This document shows, in pieces, positions 7,254-14,768 of a DNA stretch of 15,840 bases. The notes beneath the pieces are model-generated. The model made no database searches. It worked only from the letters and a program-made list of their open reading frames with translations, and was not told the origin of the DNA. The stretch covers positions 1-15,840 of the forward strand of contig JACMJI010000002.1 of the NCBI GenBank assembly GCA_014380705.1. Direction: 5' to 3'. A program made the translations under genes and the position numbers. Positions within the stretch are counted from its first letter, which is position 1, and each line of letters opens with the position of its first letter. This stretch comes from Gorillibacterium sp. (GTDB lineage: Bacteria > Bacillota > Bacilli > Paenibacillales > NBRC-103111).

Positions 7254-8446
7254 GCCATTCCCCTTTCCCGACAAAGGTAGTCAACAATCTGTTGAGCAGG
7301 TCGATGTGCTTTTTCCTTGAGCTGCTTAATAAAAGGCTGCTTCTCCAGCAGCCACTCGCTGCGGTGATTAAGCAGTGATTCCGCATCGTTGGCTAGAGCT
7401 AGAGCATCTAAATGCTCCGTAGAGGCAGCTGCTTTAATCCCTAGACGATTTAAAAACTGATCAATTTTGGGGTCATAGGATATCCCCACAATCGGCACCT
7501 GCTGTGATGCAGCATAGATCAAGGCGTGCAGCCGCATGCCAATGATCAGGCTGCAATCTGCTACTTGTGCCAGCATTTCCTGCGGATGGTCAAGACCGCT
7601 TGCTACCGTTACGTCCGGTGCTTCCTGTGCACTTACGCCCATAAGCCGAATCACCTCCTGCGAGGCTTCAGTGTCTGTTGGCGGGTGAAAGGGCAGGAAC
7701 CGCAGCTCCACTGGTCGTATACGGCGCAGCTCAATCAATGCTTGAGCAATACCTGCAAGCTCGGAGCGGTCCGCGTTCCAGTAGCGGACGGATATGCCGA
7801 CGATCGGCGGGCTTAAGGCCTTTGAAGCGGCATGGCCTGTGCCATTGGCAGCCAATACCGCAGCACCCGCCCATCCGGCTTCCGCTAATTGCGCCGGCAC
7901 GGCTCGTCCTTCGCCAAGCGGCAAACCCATCACCGGATCGGGGACGACGTCCACCTTACCGGTGTAGCCCATACGCCCGAGAAGCTCGGCCGATTCTTGG
8001 TCCCGCACAGAAACATAGCGGCACCGGGAGAATATCCGCCGAATCGGGCGGAAGAAAACAGGTCTATTCACGGGGCCGATGCCCTGCGAATAGATAAAGG
8101 TAGGCTTGCCTAGCCATTGCGCCAGCCTCACGATACCTAAATAATAAGGAATGGTGAACTTACCTGTCGCATCCTGCAGCAGACTGCCTCCACCACTTAT
8201 AAGGCCATCACTCTGGCGGATTGCCCGCAGAATCTCAGCAGGCTTCATCCGGTGGACCGCCTGCACGCCATACATCTGCTCGGTGCGAGCGGGGTCTGCG
8301 GAAAGCACGATGGGCTCAATCGCAAGCCCCGCTTTGTCTCCTTCTGAACGAAGGGCCAATATGAGCGATTGCAGCACCGCTTCATCCCCGCTGTTCCCAA
8401 ATCCGTAATAACCCGAAAGTACTAGTCTACAAACGGCTCGGCCCAT
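7250..8446 (-). CDS. csaB: Polysaccharide pyruvyltransferase CsaB
   Basis: CsaB transfers pyruvate from phosphoenolpyruvate to a sugar (ManNAc in the studied cases) of the secondary wall polymer, creating the ketal that SLH domains bind. The start is ATG 8446, the normal family start just before RLVLSGYYGFGNSGDEA (7-23). AAGGGG is 9 bases upstream, and an upstream TTG at 8476 would add ten unneeded residues. Other motifs: SGGGSLLQD (84-92), YSQGIGPV (119-126), SVRDQES (146-152), VPDPV (168-172) and DCSLIIGMRLHALIYA (297-312), the last carrying the Arg/His of the active site. The 398 residues exceed my expectation for the family (about 360-370) because of an Ala/Gly-rich insert at about 176-213. 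The gene overlaps the upstream DUF5693-like gene by 25 bases and tagA by 4. Two SLH proteins lie downstream in the same window, which fits the role well. Confidence 0.94.
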   Translation of the reverse strand: MGRAVCRLVLSGYYGFGNSGDEAVLQSLILALRSEGDKAGLAIEPIVLSADPARTEQMYGVQAVHRMKPAEILRAIRQSDGLISGGGSLLQDATGKFTIPYYLGIVRLAQWLGKPTFIYSQGIGPVNRPVFFRPIRRIFSRCRYVSVRDQESAELLGRMGYTGKVDVVPDPVMGLPLGEGRAVPAQLAEAGWAGAAVLAANGTGHAASKALSPPIVGISVRYWNADRSELAGIAQALIELRRIRPVELRFLPFHPPTDTEASQEVIRLMGVSAQEAPDVTVASGLDHPQEMLAQVADCSLIIGMRLHALIYAASQQVPIVGISYDPKIDQFLNRLGIKAAASTEHLDALALANDAESLLNHRSEWLLEKQPFIKQLKEKAHRPAQQIVDYLCRERGMA

Positions 8447-10479
8447 CTTCTCCAACCCCTTGCAAACAAATTCCAAACAAAAATCAGAATAAAGCCGAAG
8501 GCTGCGCCAAAGAGCAGACCATATCCAACGCGAATCGCGGAAATATAAACAGGTGTATGCAGATGGGTGAATGTCCCCACCATACCCACTTGGCCGATTA
8601 CACCAAGCAGCATAATCCAGAGCGCGCTAAAACGGCGATAACGCACCGTCAGATAAGCCCCTAGGATGAACAACGGATGCCCAAAAAGAAACTCTTTCGT
8701 CCGGGGACGAACCTTGAGCACATCCTCCAGGATCGTGCGAAACCGCATTTCCAGACCGGAAACCTGTCCCTCATTGCCTGTTCTTGAGAGGTAATAGGTG
8801 AGCACTATCACGAGCAGTGCGCCTGAAACGATCCAAAGCACAGTAATTGGGGATGCAAGGAGCTTCTTCGCTTTGCGGAACTTCTCCTCCGTTCCCAAGC
8901 CTTCACTGAAGAACAACAGATAGAGGCCGACGATCAGAACGGGAAGTATACCTAGCGCTTTAACACCGATAAATTGATCAAGCAGCAGATTGAACGAAAC
9001 ATGGTTGAGTAAGCCAACGATGAGCAGCGCACCCATTAACGACACTGCAGTCGCGCGGATAAACAAGTTAGCCACAACGCCTACCGCAGGCAAAGTCGTA
9101 TTCGTTTTAAGCCGTCGCAATCGCTGAATCGCCATAAACATGGCGACCGATGCGGAGCTAATGCCCGTTCCAAGAGCCAATGTTTTATTAAGCATGCCTG
9201 GGGAAAGGACATAAAGACCTGCCGAGCCAAGTATACCAAGAGCAAATAGCAGGAGTGACCACCCCGGCATAAAAGCAGACAGCATAAGAACAATCATGGC
9301 TAAGCAGCCCAAAGCAACAAACGGTTTCAGCGTATCGCGAATCACGGAGTCGTAGAAAGCAAATTTCCCAGAGGGACCCTCTCCAGTCAAGTACCCTGCT
9401 TGGTGAATGCGATCCATCACACCATCAGGTCCTTGCATAGATTGATATATCGACAGCAGTGGATCGGCAACTGCAGCTGTATCCACATTACGATAAGGCC
9501 GAGCGTTTAGGAACACCATCCGGATATTGCGATCCTTTACGGCTAGAACGAGCCGATCAGATAGCTCTCGAATCCGGACTTTCTGCAGTCTCGGTGTTAG
9601 CGCGGCAGAAAGCTTGTCAGCATCTGCTTCCGTAAAAGAATGCGTCCGCAGCACATTATAGTTGAGCTTACTGGCTAGCGTACCAAGACCTGCCGGTGTT
9701 CTGATCATCTCCACAGCAGCAAGTGCTAATCCGTGCTTGTCCATAAGGGCGGCAAAATCAGCGATATGATTGTTCGTGCCTTCCCCATACCCAGGAACAT
9801 AATTGCCTTCGACAATCAGGTTGTGGACGTTACTAGCTGAATATTCGGATAGAATCCGATCCATCTGCTCTTCCACATAGGGCTGATGACGATTGGAAAT
9901 ACGGGCAACGACGAGAAGACCCTTAGCCTTCATTGCTTCAAGAGCCATTGGATCAGGACCAAGCGGCTTCAGAGAAACTTCATCTGGGGCTGCACCTATG
10001 ACCAGACCGTAACGACCCTTGACTTCCCATGCCTCTGTAGGGATGTTGTAGGTTTTAAACCAATATTCCAGGTTGGGTTGAAGCTTGGCCCTTGCTGCCT
10101 CATCCGTAAACAGCACATAAGTACTTGCTCGATTCAGGGGCAAAGTGGTACCCGTCAGCAATGAGATATCTTTCTGGGTATAAATATCCAGTCGTCTCGC
10201 AAGCTGAAGCTCATTAAGTGTAGTCTCATAAACAGCAGCCGAACGAATTCCCGCCTTCTGCATAGCAGTAAGCTGATCGTTAACATAGCCCTGTGGGTCA
10301 TTCTTATAGGAGCTAATTTCAAGGAGATCTCGGTAGTCCATAACAAACTCGACTTTTTTGTTTGAACGCTCGGTTTTCACCCGTGCAAGCCCAAGCGGCA
10401 ATGAAGCGATCAGCCCGATGATGACAAACGCCCACAGAACTCGAGCGGCATGGCGGTTCCATATCCAATATAGCTTCAC
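8422..10479 (-). CDS. DUF5693-like polytopic membrane protein with a large extracytoplasmic domain
   Basis: Function is unknown to me. I recognise it as similar to DUF5693 proteins found beside csaB in related Firmicutes, from memory and not from a search. The start is GTG 10479 (685 residues), 9 bases after a GGGG that overlaps the upstream stop codon; the TTG at 10488 touches that site. An N-terminal span (about 14-33) is followed by a hydrophilic region of about 350 residues with alternating alpha/beta character. That region contains NLIVEGNYVPGYG (220-232) and FLNARPYRN (323-331) and could form a TIM-barrel-like fold. About eight to nine spans follow from residue 385 to 671, with a charged RPRTKEFLFGHP segment (591-602) between two of them. 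It lies 12 bases after the phosphomutase and overlaps csaB. In Bacillus anthracis the membrane protein CsaA precedes csaB; this protein shares the position, with no visible sequence likeness. Transport or outer-face processing of wall polymer is inference. Confidence 0.75.
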   Translation of the reverse strand: MKLYWIWNRHAARVLWAFVIIGLIASLPLGLARVKTERSNKKVEFVMDYRDLLEISSYKNDPQGYVNDQLTAMQKAGIRSAAVYETTLNELQLARRLDIYTQKDISLLTGTTLPLNRASTYVLFTDEAARAKLQPNLEYWFKTYNIPTEAWEVKGRYGLVIGAAPDEVSLKPLGPDPMALEAMKAKGLLVVARISNRHQPYVEEQMDRILSEYSASNVHNLIVEGNYVPGYGEGTNNHIADFAALMDKHGLALAAVEMIRTPAGLGTLASKLNYNVLRTHSFTEADADKLSAALTPRLQKVRIRELSDRLVLAVKDRNIRMVFLNARPYRNVDTAAVADPLLSIYQSMQGPDGVMDRIHQAGYLTGEGPSGKFAFYDSVIRDTLKPFVALGCLAMIVLMLSAFMPGWSLLLFALGILGSAGLYVLSPGMLNKTLALGTGISSASVAMFMAIQRLRRLKTNTTLPAVGVVANLFIRATAVSLMGALLIVGLLNHVSFNLLLDQFIGVKALGILPVLIVGLYLLFFSEGLGTEEKFRKAKKLLASPITVLWIVSGALLVIVLTYYLSRTGNEGQVSGLEMRFRTILEDVLKVRPRTKEFLFGHPLFILGAYLTVRYRRFSALWIMLLGVIGQVGMVGTFTHLHTPVYISAIRVGYGLLFGAAFGFILIFVWNLFARGWRRWAEPFVD

Positions 10480-10491
10480 TGGATCCAACCC

Positions 10492-12189
10492 CTATCCATC
10501 AACACGAGCCATGACCACTTTGGTCATCGCATCGAGCATCTCTGTGGACTCCTGAACGGAAGCACCCTTCACTGCAAAATACACTTTAATCTTTGGCTCT
10601 GTACCAGAGGGGCGCAACGTAAACCAGGAGCCGTCTGCAAGGACATACTTCAATACATTTTCCCGTGGAAGCCCCTGAATGCCCAATGAATAATCAAGAA
10701 CCTCGCGAACCACAACCCCATTCAGTTCAACAGGTGGATGTGCTCTCCAGTCGTCCATGATCCTACGGATCTTATTTAAGCCTTCCAGCCCTTTAAGCGT
10801 ACGTGATTCCAGGCGCTCCATAAAATAGCCATGCTTTTCGTAAAGTTCGATAAGCACATCATAAAGGGTCTTGCCTTGCTTTTTATAATAGGCCGCTGCT
10901 TCACAGATCAGCATGGAGGCAATTACAGCATCCTTGTCCCGGGCATAATTACCCGCCAGGTAACCGTAGCTTTCCTCATAACCGAACAAGAAGGTGTGCT
11001 CGCCCGTCTTATCGAACTCGGTCATTCGCTCACCGATATACTTAAAGCCAGTCAACGTATCGATAACCTCAACACCAAAACTGCGGGCAATTTCCGCGCC
11101 CATCTCACTCGTAACGATCGTCTTGATTACAACAGCATCCGCCGGAATCGCGTCCCGCTCTTGCAGACTGCTGAGTAGGTAATTGACCATGATGGCCCCT
11201 GATTGGTTGCCGCTAAGTACGTTATATTCACCCTTTGTGTCGCGGACGACCGCGCCCATCCGGTCGCAGTCCGGATCTGTGCCTATGATAATATCTGCAT
11301 CTACCTGCTTGCCAAGCTGAACAGCTAAGGTAAAAGCAGCCTTTTCCTCTGGGTTCGGTGATTTAACGGTTGAGAATAGTACATCAGGCTGCTCTTGCTC
11401 GGGGACCACATAAACCTGATTAAAGCCGATTTCCTTTAAAACACGACGGACGCTAAGGTTGCCCGCCCCGTGTAGTGGCGTGAATACGATCTTCACGTTG
11501 CCGCTCATCTCACGCGCTATTTCAGGATTAGGGCTGACTGCAGTTAGGGCATCCATATATTTACGATCTATGTCTTCTCCATGCCACTGTAAGAGACCCG
11601 CTGCTTCTGCCTCATTACGTGTAGTCCGGTTAACGGACGAGAACATATCCAGACTATCGATTTCACCAATCACCGCATTAGCCGCATCCGACACCATCTG
11701 TCCGCCATCTGGACCATATACTTTGTACCCGTTATATTCCGGCGGATTGTGGCTTGCAGTGACTACGATCCCCGCCGAACAGCCAAGCTCGCGTACGGCG
11801 TAAGAAAGCTCCGGCGTCGGACGCAGGGTGTCAAAAACATGCGCCGTAATCCCATTTGCCGCAAGGACAAGCGCGGCCTCCAAAGAGAATTCGGGGGATT
11901 GGTTGCGGGAGTCATAGGCAATCGCAACGGAGTGGGTCTTGCTGTTGTCTTTAAGCAGATATTGCGCTAATCCTTGAGAAGCTCGCCCTACCGTATAAAG
12001 ATTCATCCGATTCGTTCCCGCGCCAATGAGTCCCCTCATCCCACCGGTTCCAAATTCAAGGTCCCGATAGAACCGATCCTCAATTTCCTTCGCCTGATCC
12101 TTCAAGGCGTTTAATTCCGCTCTAGTCGCCTCATCTGCTTTGTTGAGCCAGAGGTGATAGTTGCTTTCTATGCGTTCACTTGCAGTCAT
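10492..12189 (-). CDS. pgcA: Alpha-phosphohexomutase (PgcA-type phosphoglucomutase/phosphomannomutase)
   Basis: A cytoplasmic enzyme that interconverts hexose-6-phosphate and hexose-1-phosphate, supplying nucleotide-sugar synthesis. The start is ATG 12189, 8 bases after AAGGAGG (12198-12204); the GTG at 12207 overlaps that site. The 565 residues carry all four family signatures: TASHNPPEYNGYK (144-156) with phosphoserine Ser146, metal loop GTDPDCDR (303-310), sugar-binding GYEESYGYL (403-411) and phosphate-binding RPSGTEPKIK (526-535). Length and motifs match the PgcA subfamily rather than the shorter GlmM type. It lies 60 bases after fabZ and 12 bases before the membrane-protein gene, so it is probably co-transcribed with the csaB group. 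Its own substrate preference (glucose or mannose) cannot be told from the motifs. Confidence 0.93.
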   Translation of the reverse strand: MTASERIESNYHLWLNKADEATRAELNALKDQAKEIEDRFYRDLEFGTGGMRGLIGAGTNRMNLYTVGRASQGLAQYLLKDNSKTHSVAIAYDSRNQSPEFSLEAALVLAANGITAHVFDTLRPTPELSYAVRELGCSAGIVVTASHNPPEYNGYKVYGPDGGQMVSDAANAVIGEIDSLDMFSSVNRTTRNEAEAAGLLQWHGEDIDRKYMDALTAVSPNPEIAREMSGNVKIVFTPLHGAGNLSVRRVLKEIGFNQVYVVPEQEQPDVLFSTVKSPNPEEKAAFTLAVQLGKQVDADIIIGTDPDCDRMGAVVRDTKGEYNVLSGNQSGAIMVNYLLSSLQERDAIPADAVVIKTIVTSEMGAEIARSFGVEVIDTLTGFKYIGERMTEFDKTGEHTFLFGYEESYGYLAGNYARDKDAVIASMLICEAAAYYKKQGKTLYDVLIELYEKHGYFMERLESRTLKGLEGLNKIRRIMDDWRAHPPVELNGVVVREVLDYSLGIQGLPRENVLKYVLADGSWFTLRPSGTEPKIKVYFAVKGASVQESTEMLDAMTKVVMARVDG

Positions 12190-12249
12190 GTGTTGTTCCT
12201 CCTTCACCTTGCTGTGATTATTTTTTACTATAATTCTGATTGCTACTAA

Positions 12250-12747
12250 TTAATCAATCGGGGAGGGAGCAGCAGTTGGAGTTGGAGCTGACGCAGGAGC
12301 AGCGGCTGAAGCAGCCTCGGGTCGATCAGCGAGCGCAAACATAAGCTCCCCCTCTGCCACAATACGGTCTCCAACCTTAGCCGTCCCATGCCCTTTGCCA
12401 ATGGAGCCCTTCATCCGAGTCACAACCATCTCAAGAATCAGCGTATCTCCAGGAAAAACCTGCCCCCGAAAGCGGAAATTATCGATGCCCGCCAGCAGAC
12501 CAAGCTTATTCTTGTTTGCTTCTGCCTTGAGGATTGCCACTGCACCGACCTGCGCCAGTGCTTCTGTGATCAGAACACCTGGCATCACTGGATAACCGGG
12601 AAAGTGTCCCTGGAAGAAGGGTTCATTTATGGTTACGTTCTTTAATCCTACGGCTCGTTTGCCTTCCTCTACCTCCAAAATTCGATCAACCAGCAAAAAA
12701 GGGTAACGATGCGGAAGAATTCTCTGAACCTCGTTTACATCATACAT
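12250..12747 (-). CDS. fabZ: 3-hydroxyacyl-[ACP] dehydratase FabZ
   Basis: FabZ removes water from 3-hydroxyacyl-ACP in the fatty-acid elongation cycle. The hot-dog fold signatures are clear: [13 protein letters not shown] (11-23), [19 protein letters not shown] (41-59) with catalytic His48, and ITEALAQ (60-66) with catalytic Glu62. AAAGGAG (12759-12765) lies 11 bases before ATG 12747, a little far. The 165 residues exceed the usual length of about 140-150 because the C-terminus ends in an Ala/Pro-rich tail from about 144. In Bacillus the mbl-flhO-flhP group is also followed by fabZ nearby. Here fabZ leads the run of genes going to csaB, which may be co-transcription without a shared pathway. 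Confidence 0.95.
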   Translation of the reverse strand: MYDVNEVQRILPHRYPFLLVDRILEVEEGKRAVGLKNVTINEPFFQGHFPGYPVMPGVLITEALAQVGAVAILKAEANKNKLGLLAGIDNFRFRGQVFPGDTLILEMVVTRMKGSIGKGHGTAKVGDRIVAEGELMFALADRPEAASAAAPASAPTPTAAPSPID

Positions 12748-12777
12748 GAAATGTTTGACTCCTTTCGGCTAAAGCCT

Positions 12778-12799
12778 GTATAAGTTAACCAACTTGTAC
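12778..12799. promoter_or_regulatory. 22-bp dyad in the fabZ promoter region (possible operator)
   Basis: GTATAAGTT (12778-12786) and AACTTGTAC (12791-12799) are inverted complements in 8 of 9 positions around a 4-base centre. The minus-strand TATACA at 12782-12777 inside it could be a -10 box, though no good -35 is visible 16-18 bases upstream. A GGC-TAAA-GCC mini-hairpin (12767-12776) lies next to it, before the fabZ ribosome binding site. It does not match the FapR site consensus (TTAGTAC..) that controls fab genes in Bacillus. Confidence 0.4.
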
Positions 12800-12847
12800 C
12801 CACACTAGTGATATTCCCTTTGCTGCTGCAGCCGCCGGGGTTGAGAT

Positions 12848-12881
12848 AAAGGAGCATCCCGGGAATTCGGGGTGCTCCTTT
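12848..12881 (-). terminator. Stem-loop terminator after the CDP-alcohol phosphatidyltransferase
   Basis: AAAGGAGCATCCC (12848-12860) and GGGGTGCTCCTTT (12869-12881) form a 13-bp stem with one G-U type pair and an 8-base loop. The T-run after it on the minus strand is short (TTTATCTC), so termination may be partial. The region 12882-12982 between it and the upstream stop holds nothing else I can support. Confidence 0.65.
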
Positions 12882-12982
12882 CCCTTTCCCATGAACCTGA
12901 GAACATTAGCGTTCAGGGTCCCGTAAATTAGCTATGTAAGGATCATTGCTTGTGAGGCGGCTACCAGGCAAATTCTTTTCAA

Positions 12983-13501
12983 TCAGGCGCTCTCGCTTTC
13001 CTGATTGATCTTCCTTGCAGATCTGATATAGATCATGCTTGTTACAAAAGAAAACGCAATGACAACCCAGAAGAACGCTACCGCAAATTCAAGCCTCAGC
13101 ACGATAAACAGAACTGCGGTATAGAAAAGAACCGTAGTCAGCTTCCCCATCGTGTTGGCCGGAACTGTTTTTTTGCCGCGAACATGAAACAGGACACTGC
13201 CAACAATCATTCCCGCGTCCCGAAAGACAAAGGCGAAAGCGGCAAGCGGCGGAATCCAACCTGCAATCATCAGCGAAAAAATCACCGTGAGCAGCATCAG
13301 CTTATCCGCAAGCGGATCAAGCATAGACCCGAGCGCCGTCACCTGGTTTCGTTTACGAGCGATATAGCCATCCAATACATCTGTTAATCCCGCGAGCAGC
13401 ATAATGAGAAACGCTGACGTCTCATGACCTGTGAAGAAGATATACAAGTACACCGGAATAAGCAAAAACCGCAATAATGTTAAGGCATTAGGCCATGTCA
13501 A
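12983..13501 (-). CDS. CDP-alcohol phosphatidyltransferase (PgsA-like)
   Basis: A membrane enzyme that exchanges the CMP of CDP-diacylglycerol for an alcohol; the usual product of this subtype is phosphatidylglycerol phosphate. I place the start at TTG 13501 (172 residues): AAGGAG (13512-13517) lies 10 bases upstream and the protein then begins MTWPNALTLLRF, the standard PgsA N-terminus. The ATG at 13540 would add a basic 13-residue leader and overlaps a TATAAT box. The family signature D..DG..AR........G...D...D is complete (Asp41, Asp44, Gly45, Ala48, Arg49, Gly58, Asp62, Asp66). Four to five hydrophobic spans follow. The canonical pgsA of Bacillaceae lies near cinA-recA, so this may be a paralogue with another alcohol substrate. 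It is flanked by two terminators and probably transcribed alone or with fabZ by read-through. Confidence 0.9.
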   Translation of the reverse strand: MTWPNALTLLRFLLIPVYLYIFFTGHETSAFLIMLLAGLTDVLDGYIARKRNQVTALGSMLDPLADKLMLLTVIFSLMIAGWIPPLAAFAFVFRDAGMIVGSVLFHVRGKKTVPANTMGKLTTVLFYTAVLFIVLRLEFAVAFFWVVIAFSFVTSMIYIRSARKINQESESA

Positions 13502-13511
13502 GTTCCTGTCT

Positions 13512-13517
13512 CTCCTT
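13512..13517 (-). promoter_or_regulatory. Ribosome binding site deciding the phosphatidyltransferase TTG start
   Basis: AAGGAG on the minus strand, 10 bases before TTG 13501. It lies inside the longer reading frame that begins at ATG 13540, so it favours the internal TTG. Confidence 0.7.
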
Positions 13518-13538
13518 GTCCAGGATTTCCATCCCCTC

Positions 13539-13544
13539 ATTATA
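13539..13544 (-). promoter_or_regulatory. Putative -10 box of the phosphatidyltransferase gene
   Basis: A perfect TATAAT on the minus strand lies just after the T-run of the upstream terminator. The region 16-18 bases upstream is only a run of T (a poor -35), and the nearby TTGACG is 9 bases away, too close. Transcription would begin near 13532, after the ATG at 13540, which supports the TTG start. Confidence 0.4.
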
Positions 13545-13557
13545 CCTGTGATGCGTC

Positions 13558-13583
13558 AAAAAAAAAACTCCCTTTCCGGGAGT
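13558..13583 (-). terminator. Intrinsic terminator closing the flagellar/EpuA operon
   Basis: ACTCCC (13567-13572) and GGGAGT (13578-13583) form a 6-bp stem with a 5-base loop, followed on the minus strand by about nine T. It lies 5 bases after the stop codon of the EpuA-like gene. Confidence 0.92.
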
Positions 13584-13588
13584 GTTTG

Positions 13589-13876
13589 TCAAGGTGCATA
13601 AATCAAATCAAACACATGCTGCCAGGTTTCTTTTTTCCATACGTCAGATAGCGGGAGATGACCCAAATAGGCATATCCCACTGCCATTCCTACAATTAAT
13701 GTGACGATACAGAGAAATAGTACAATCAGCTTGGTAATAATATGAAACTTTCGCTTCGGCCGCGGAGGCTTGCCTCCGGTGCCGCTGCCACCTGTATCTT
13801 TGGGCTTCTGCTGCCTCTCACGCTCAATCGGTCTTTTGGCTGCAGTCCCTGGTTTTTTCTCATTCATTTGATACAT
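13589..13876 (-). CDS. EpuA-family small membrane protein (often labelled RNA polymerase subunit beta)
   Basis: A 95-residue protein with a charged, Gly/Pro/Lys-rich cytoplasmic N-terminus (1-44), a single membrane span (about 46-70) and a short outside tail ending KKETWQHVFDLI (81-92). This layout matches the EpuA family (PF11772 as I recall), whose members are often named DNA-directed RNA polymerase subunit beta in databases. Nothing in the sequence resembles RNA polymerase. The start at ATG 13876 has AAGGAGG 6 bases upstream; the second ATG (codon 4) would be too far. It follows flhP by 24 bases and precedes the terminator, so it is the last gene of the flagellar-rod transcript. Its function is not known to me. 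Confidence 0.85.
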   Translation of the reverse strand: MYQMNEKKPGTAAKRPIERERQQKPKDTGGSGTGGKPPRPKRKFHIITKLIVLFLCIVTLIVGMAVGYAYLGHLPLSDVWKKETWQHVFDLIYAP

Positions 13877-13900
13877 GGTACTCCTCCTTGCCGCCGTACC

Positions 13901-14761
13901 TTACCCTCGAAGATTATTCGCTAGGTTCATCATCGTATCCGAAGAAGACACTGCACGGGCACTAAGCTGGTAAGCCCGCTGAACCATGAGCGTCTCTGTC
14001 ATCTGGTCTGCCAGATCAACATTGGACTGCTCTAGCCAGCCTTGACGAATAGCAATGGGTTCGGATAACGTACGATTCGGGTCATCCGCATTGTAATCAG
14101 CCGGAAATACGGCGTCACGTACGACTTGATCCTGAGCGTTATTCATTTCTTGGGGTACGATAAAGAGATTATTCCCAATCTGCTGTAAAAATTGCGGCTT
14201 TGTTGCTACGACCAGTTTTATCCTTCCAACAGCCACAGCTTCTTGAGGTGCGTTCACTGAGAAGGCCGTGACCGTTCCATCGGGAGCGATAGTCATGGAT
14301 TGCCCTTTGGGAATGGCAATCGGTCCATTCACTCCTTGGACCAAATGTCCATCGGAATTAGCTAGATAAAGATGATCTGCGTCGCCCTTCACCGCAGCCA
14401 ATTGAAAGCTTCCGTCACGTGTATAAGCAACTTGACCATTCGCATCAACCTGGAAGAAGGCCTTGCCCTCAATCGCTAAATCAGTAGAGACACCAGATTC
14501 TTTAAGCGCACCCTGGCTAAGATCATATTGTACTTGGGCTAGCCTAGCACCCCAGCTTTGACTATAACCTAGCGGGGACAGCCGTCCTTGCCGCTCGAAG
14601 TGCTCCGGCTGTTGTTTGAGATTATTAATAATATCTTCAAAACTGGCCTGCTTGCGCTTATAGCCGGTCGTATTCAAATTTGCCATATTGTCCGCCATGA
14701 TGTCAAGCTTCTGTTGCAAAGCACTCATCGACACCATAGACGTAATGAGGGACGAATTCAT
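13901..14761 (-). CDS. flhP: Flagellar hook-basal body (rod) protein FlhP
   Basis: A FlgF/FlgG-family distal-rod protein of the Gram-positive flagellum. The N-terminal rod signature is present (MADNMANLNTTGYKRKQASF, residues 22-41), and so is the C-terminal one (WLEQSNVDLADQMTE, about 242-256, and RAYQLSARAVSSSDTMMNLANNLRG to the end, split here for reading), both forming the coiled ends that pack in the rod. Between them lies the beta-rich FlgE/F/G domain with DLAIEGKAFFQV (about 98-109). Length is 286 residues, close to Bacillus FlhP. ATG 14761 lies 7 bases after the flhO stop, with AAGGGTG 10 bases upstream. The mbl-flhO-flhP order matches Bacillus subtilis, which is why I use flhP rather than flgG. 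Confidence 0.92.
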   Translation of the reverse strand: MNSSLITSMVSMSALQQKLDIMADNMANLNTTGYKRKQASFEDIINNLKQQPEHFERQGRLSPLGYSQSWGARLAQVQYDLSQGALKESGVSTDLAIEGKAFFQVDANGQVAYTRDGSFQLAAVKGDADHLYLANSDGHLVQGVNGPIAIPKGQSMTIAPDGTVTAFSVNAPQEAVAVGRIKLVVATKPQFLQQIGNNLFIVPQEMNNAQDQVVRDAVFPADYNADDPNRTLSEPIAIRQGWLEQSNVDLADQMTETLMVQRAYQLSARAVSSSDTMMNLANNLRG

Positions 14762-14768
14762 CGATTAA

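Noticed and set aside
7678..8097. Plus-strand open frame of 139 codons inside csaB
   Set aside because: A shadow of the GC-rich csaB coding strand; the translation is Arg/Pro-rich without domain features.
12190..12249. Possible internal promoter between fabZ and the phosphomutase (TATAGT)
   Set aside because: The best -35 (TTGATT) is 19 bases away and the alternatives have poor -10 boxes; too weak to list as a feature.
12882..12982. Short inverted repeats (GAAC/GTTC) after the phosphatidyltransferase gene
   Set aside because: Arms of 4-5 bases with mismatches are expected by chance and no T-run follows.
13550..13556. TTGACG as -35 of the phosphatidyltransferase promoter
   Set aside because: Only 9 bases separate it from TATAAT, far too short for a sigma-A promoter.
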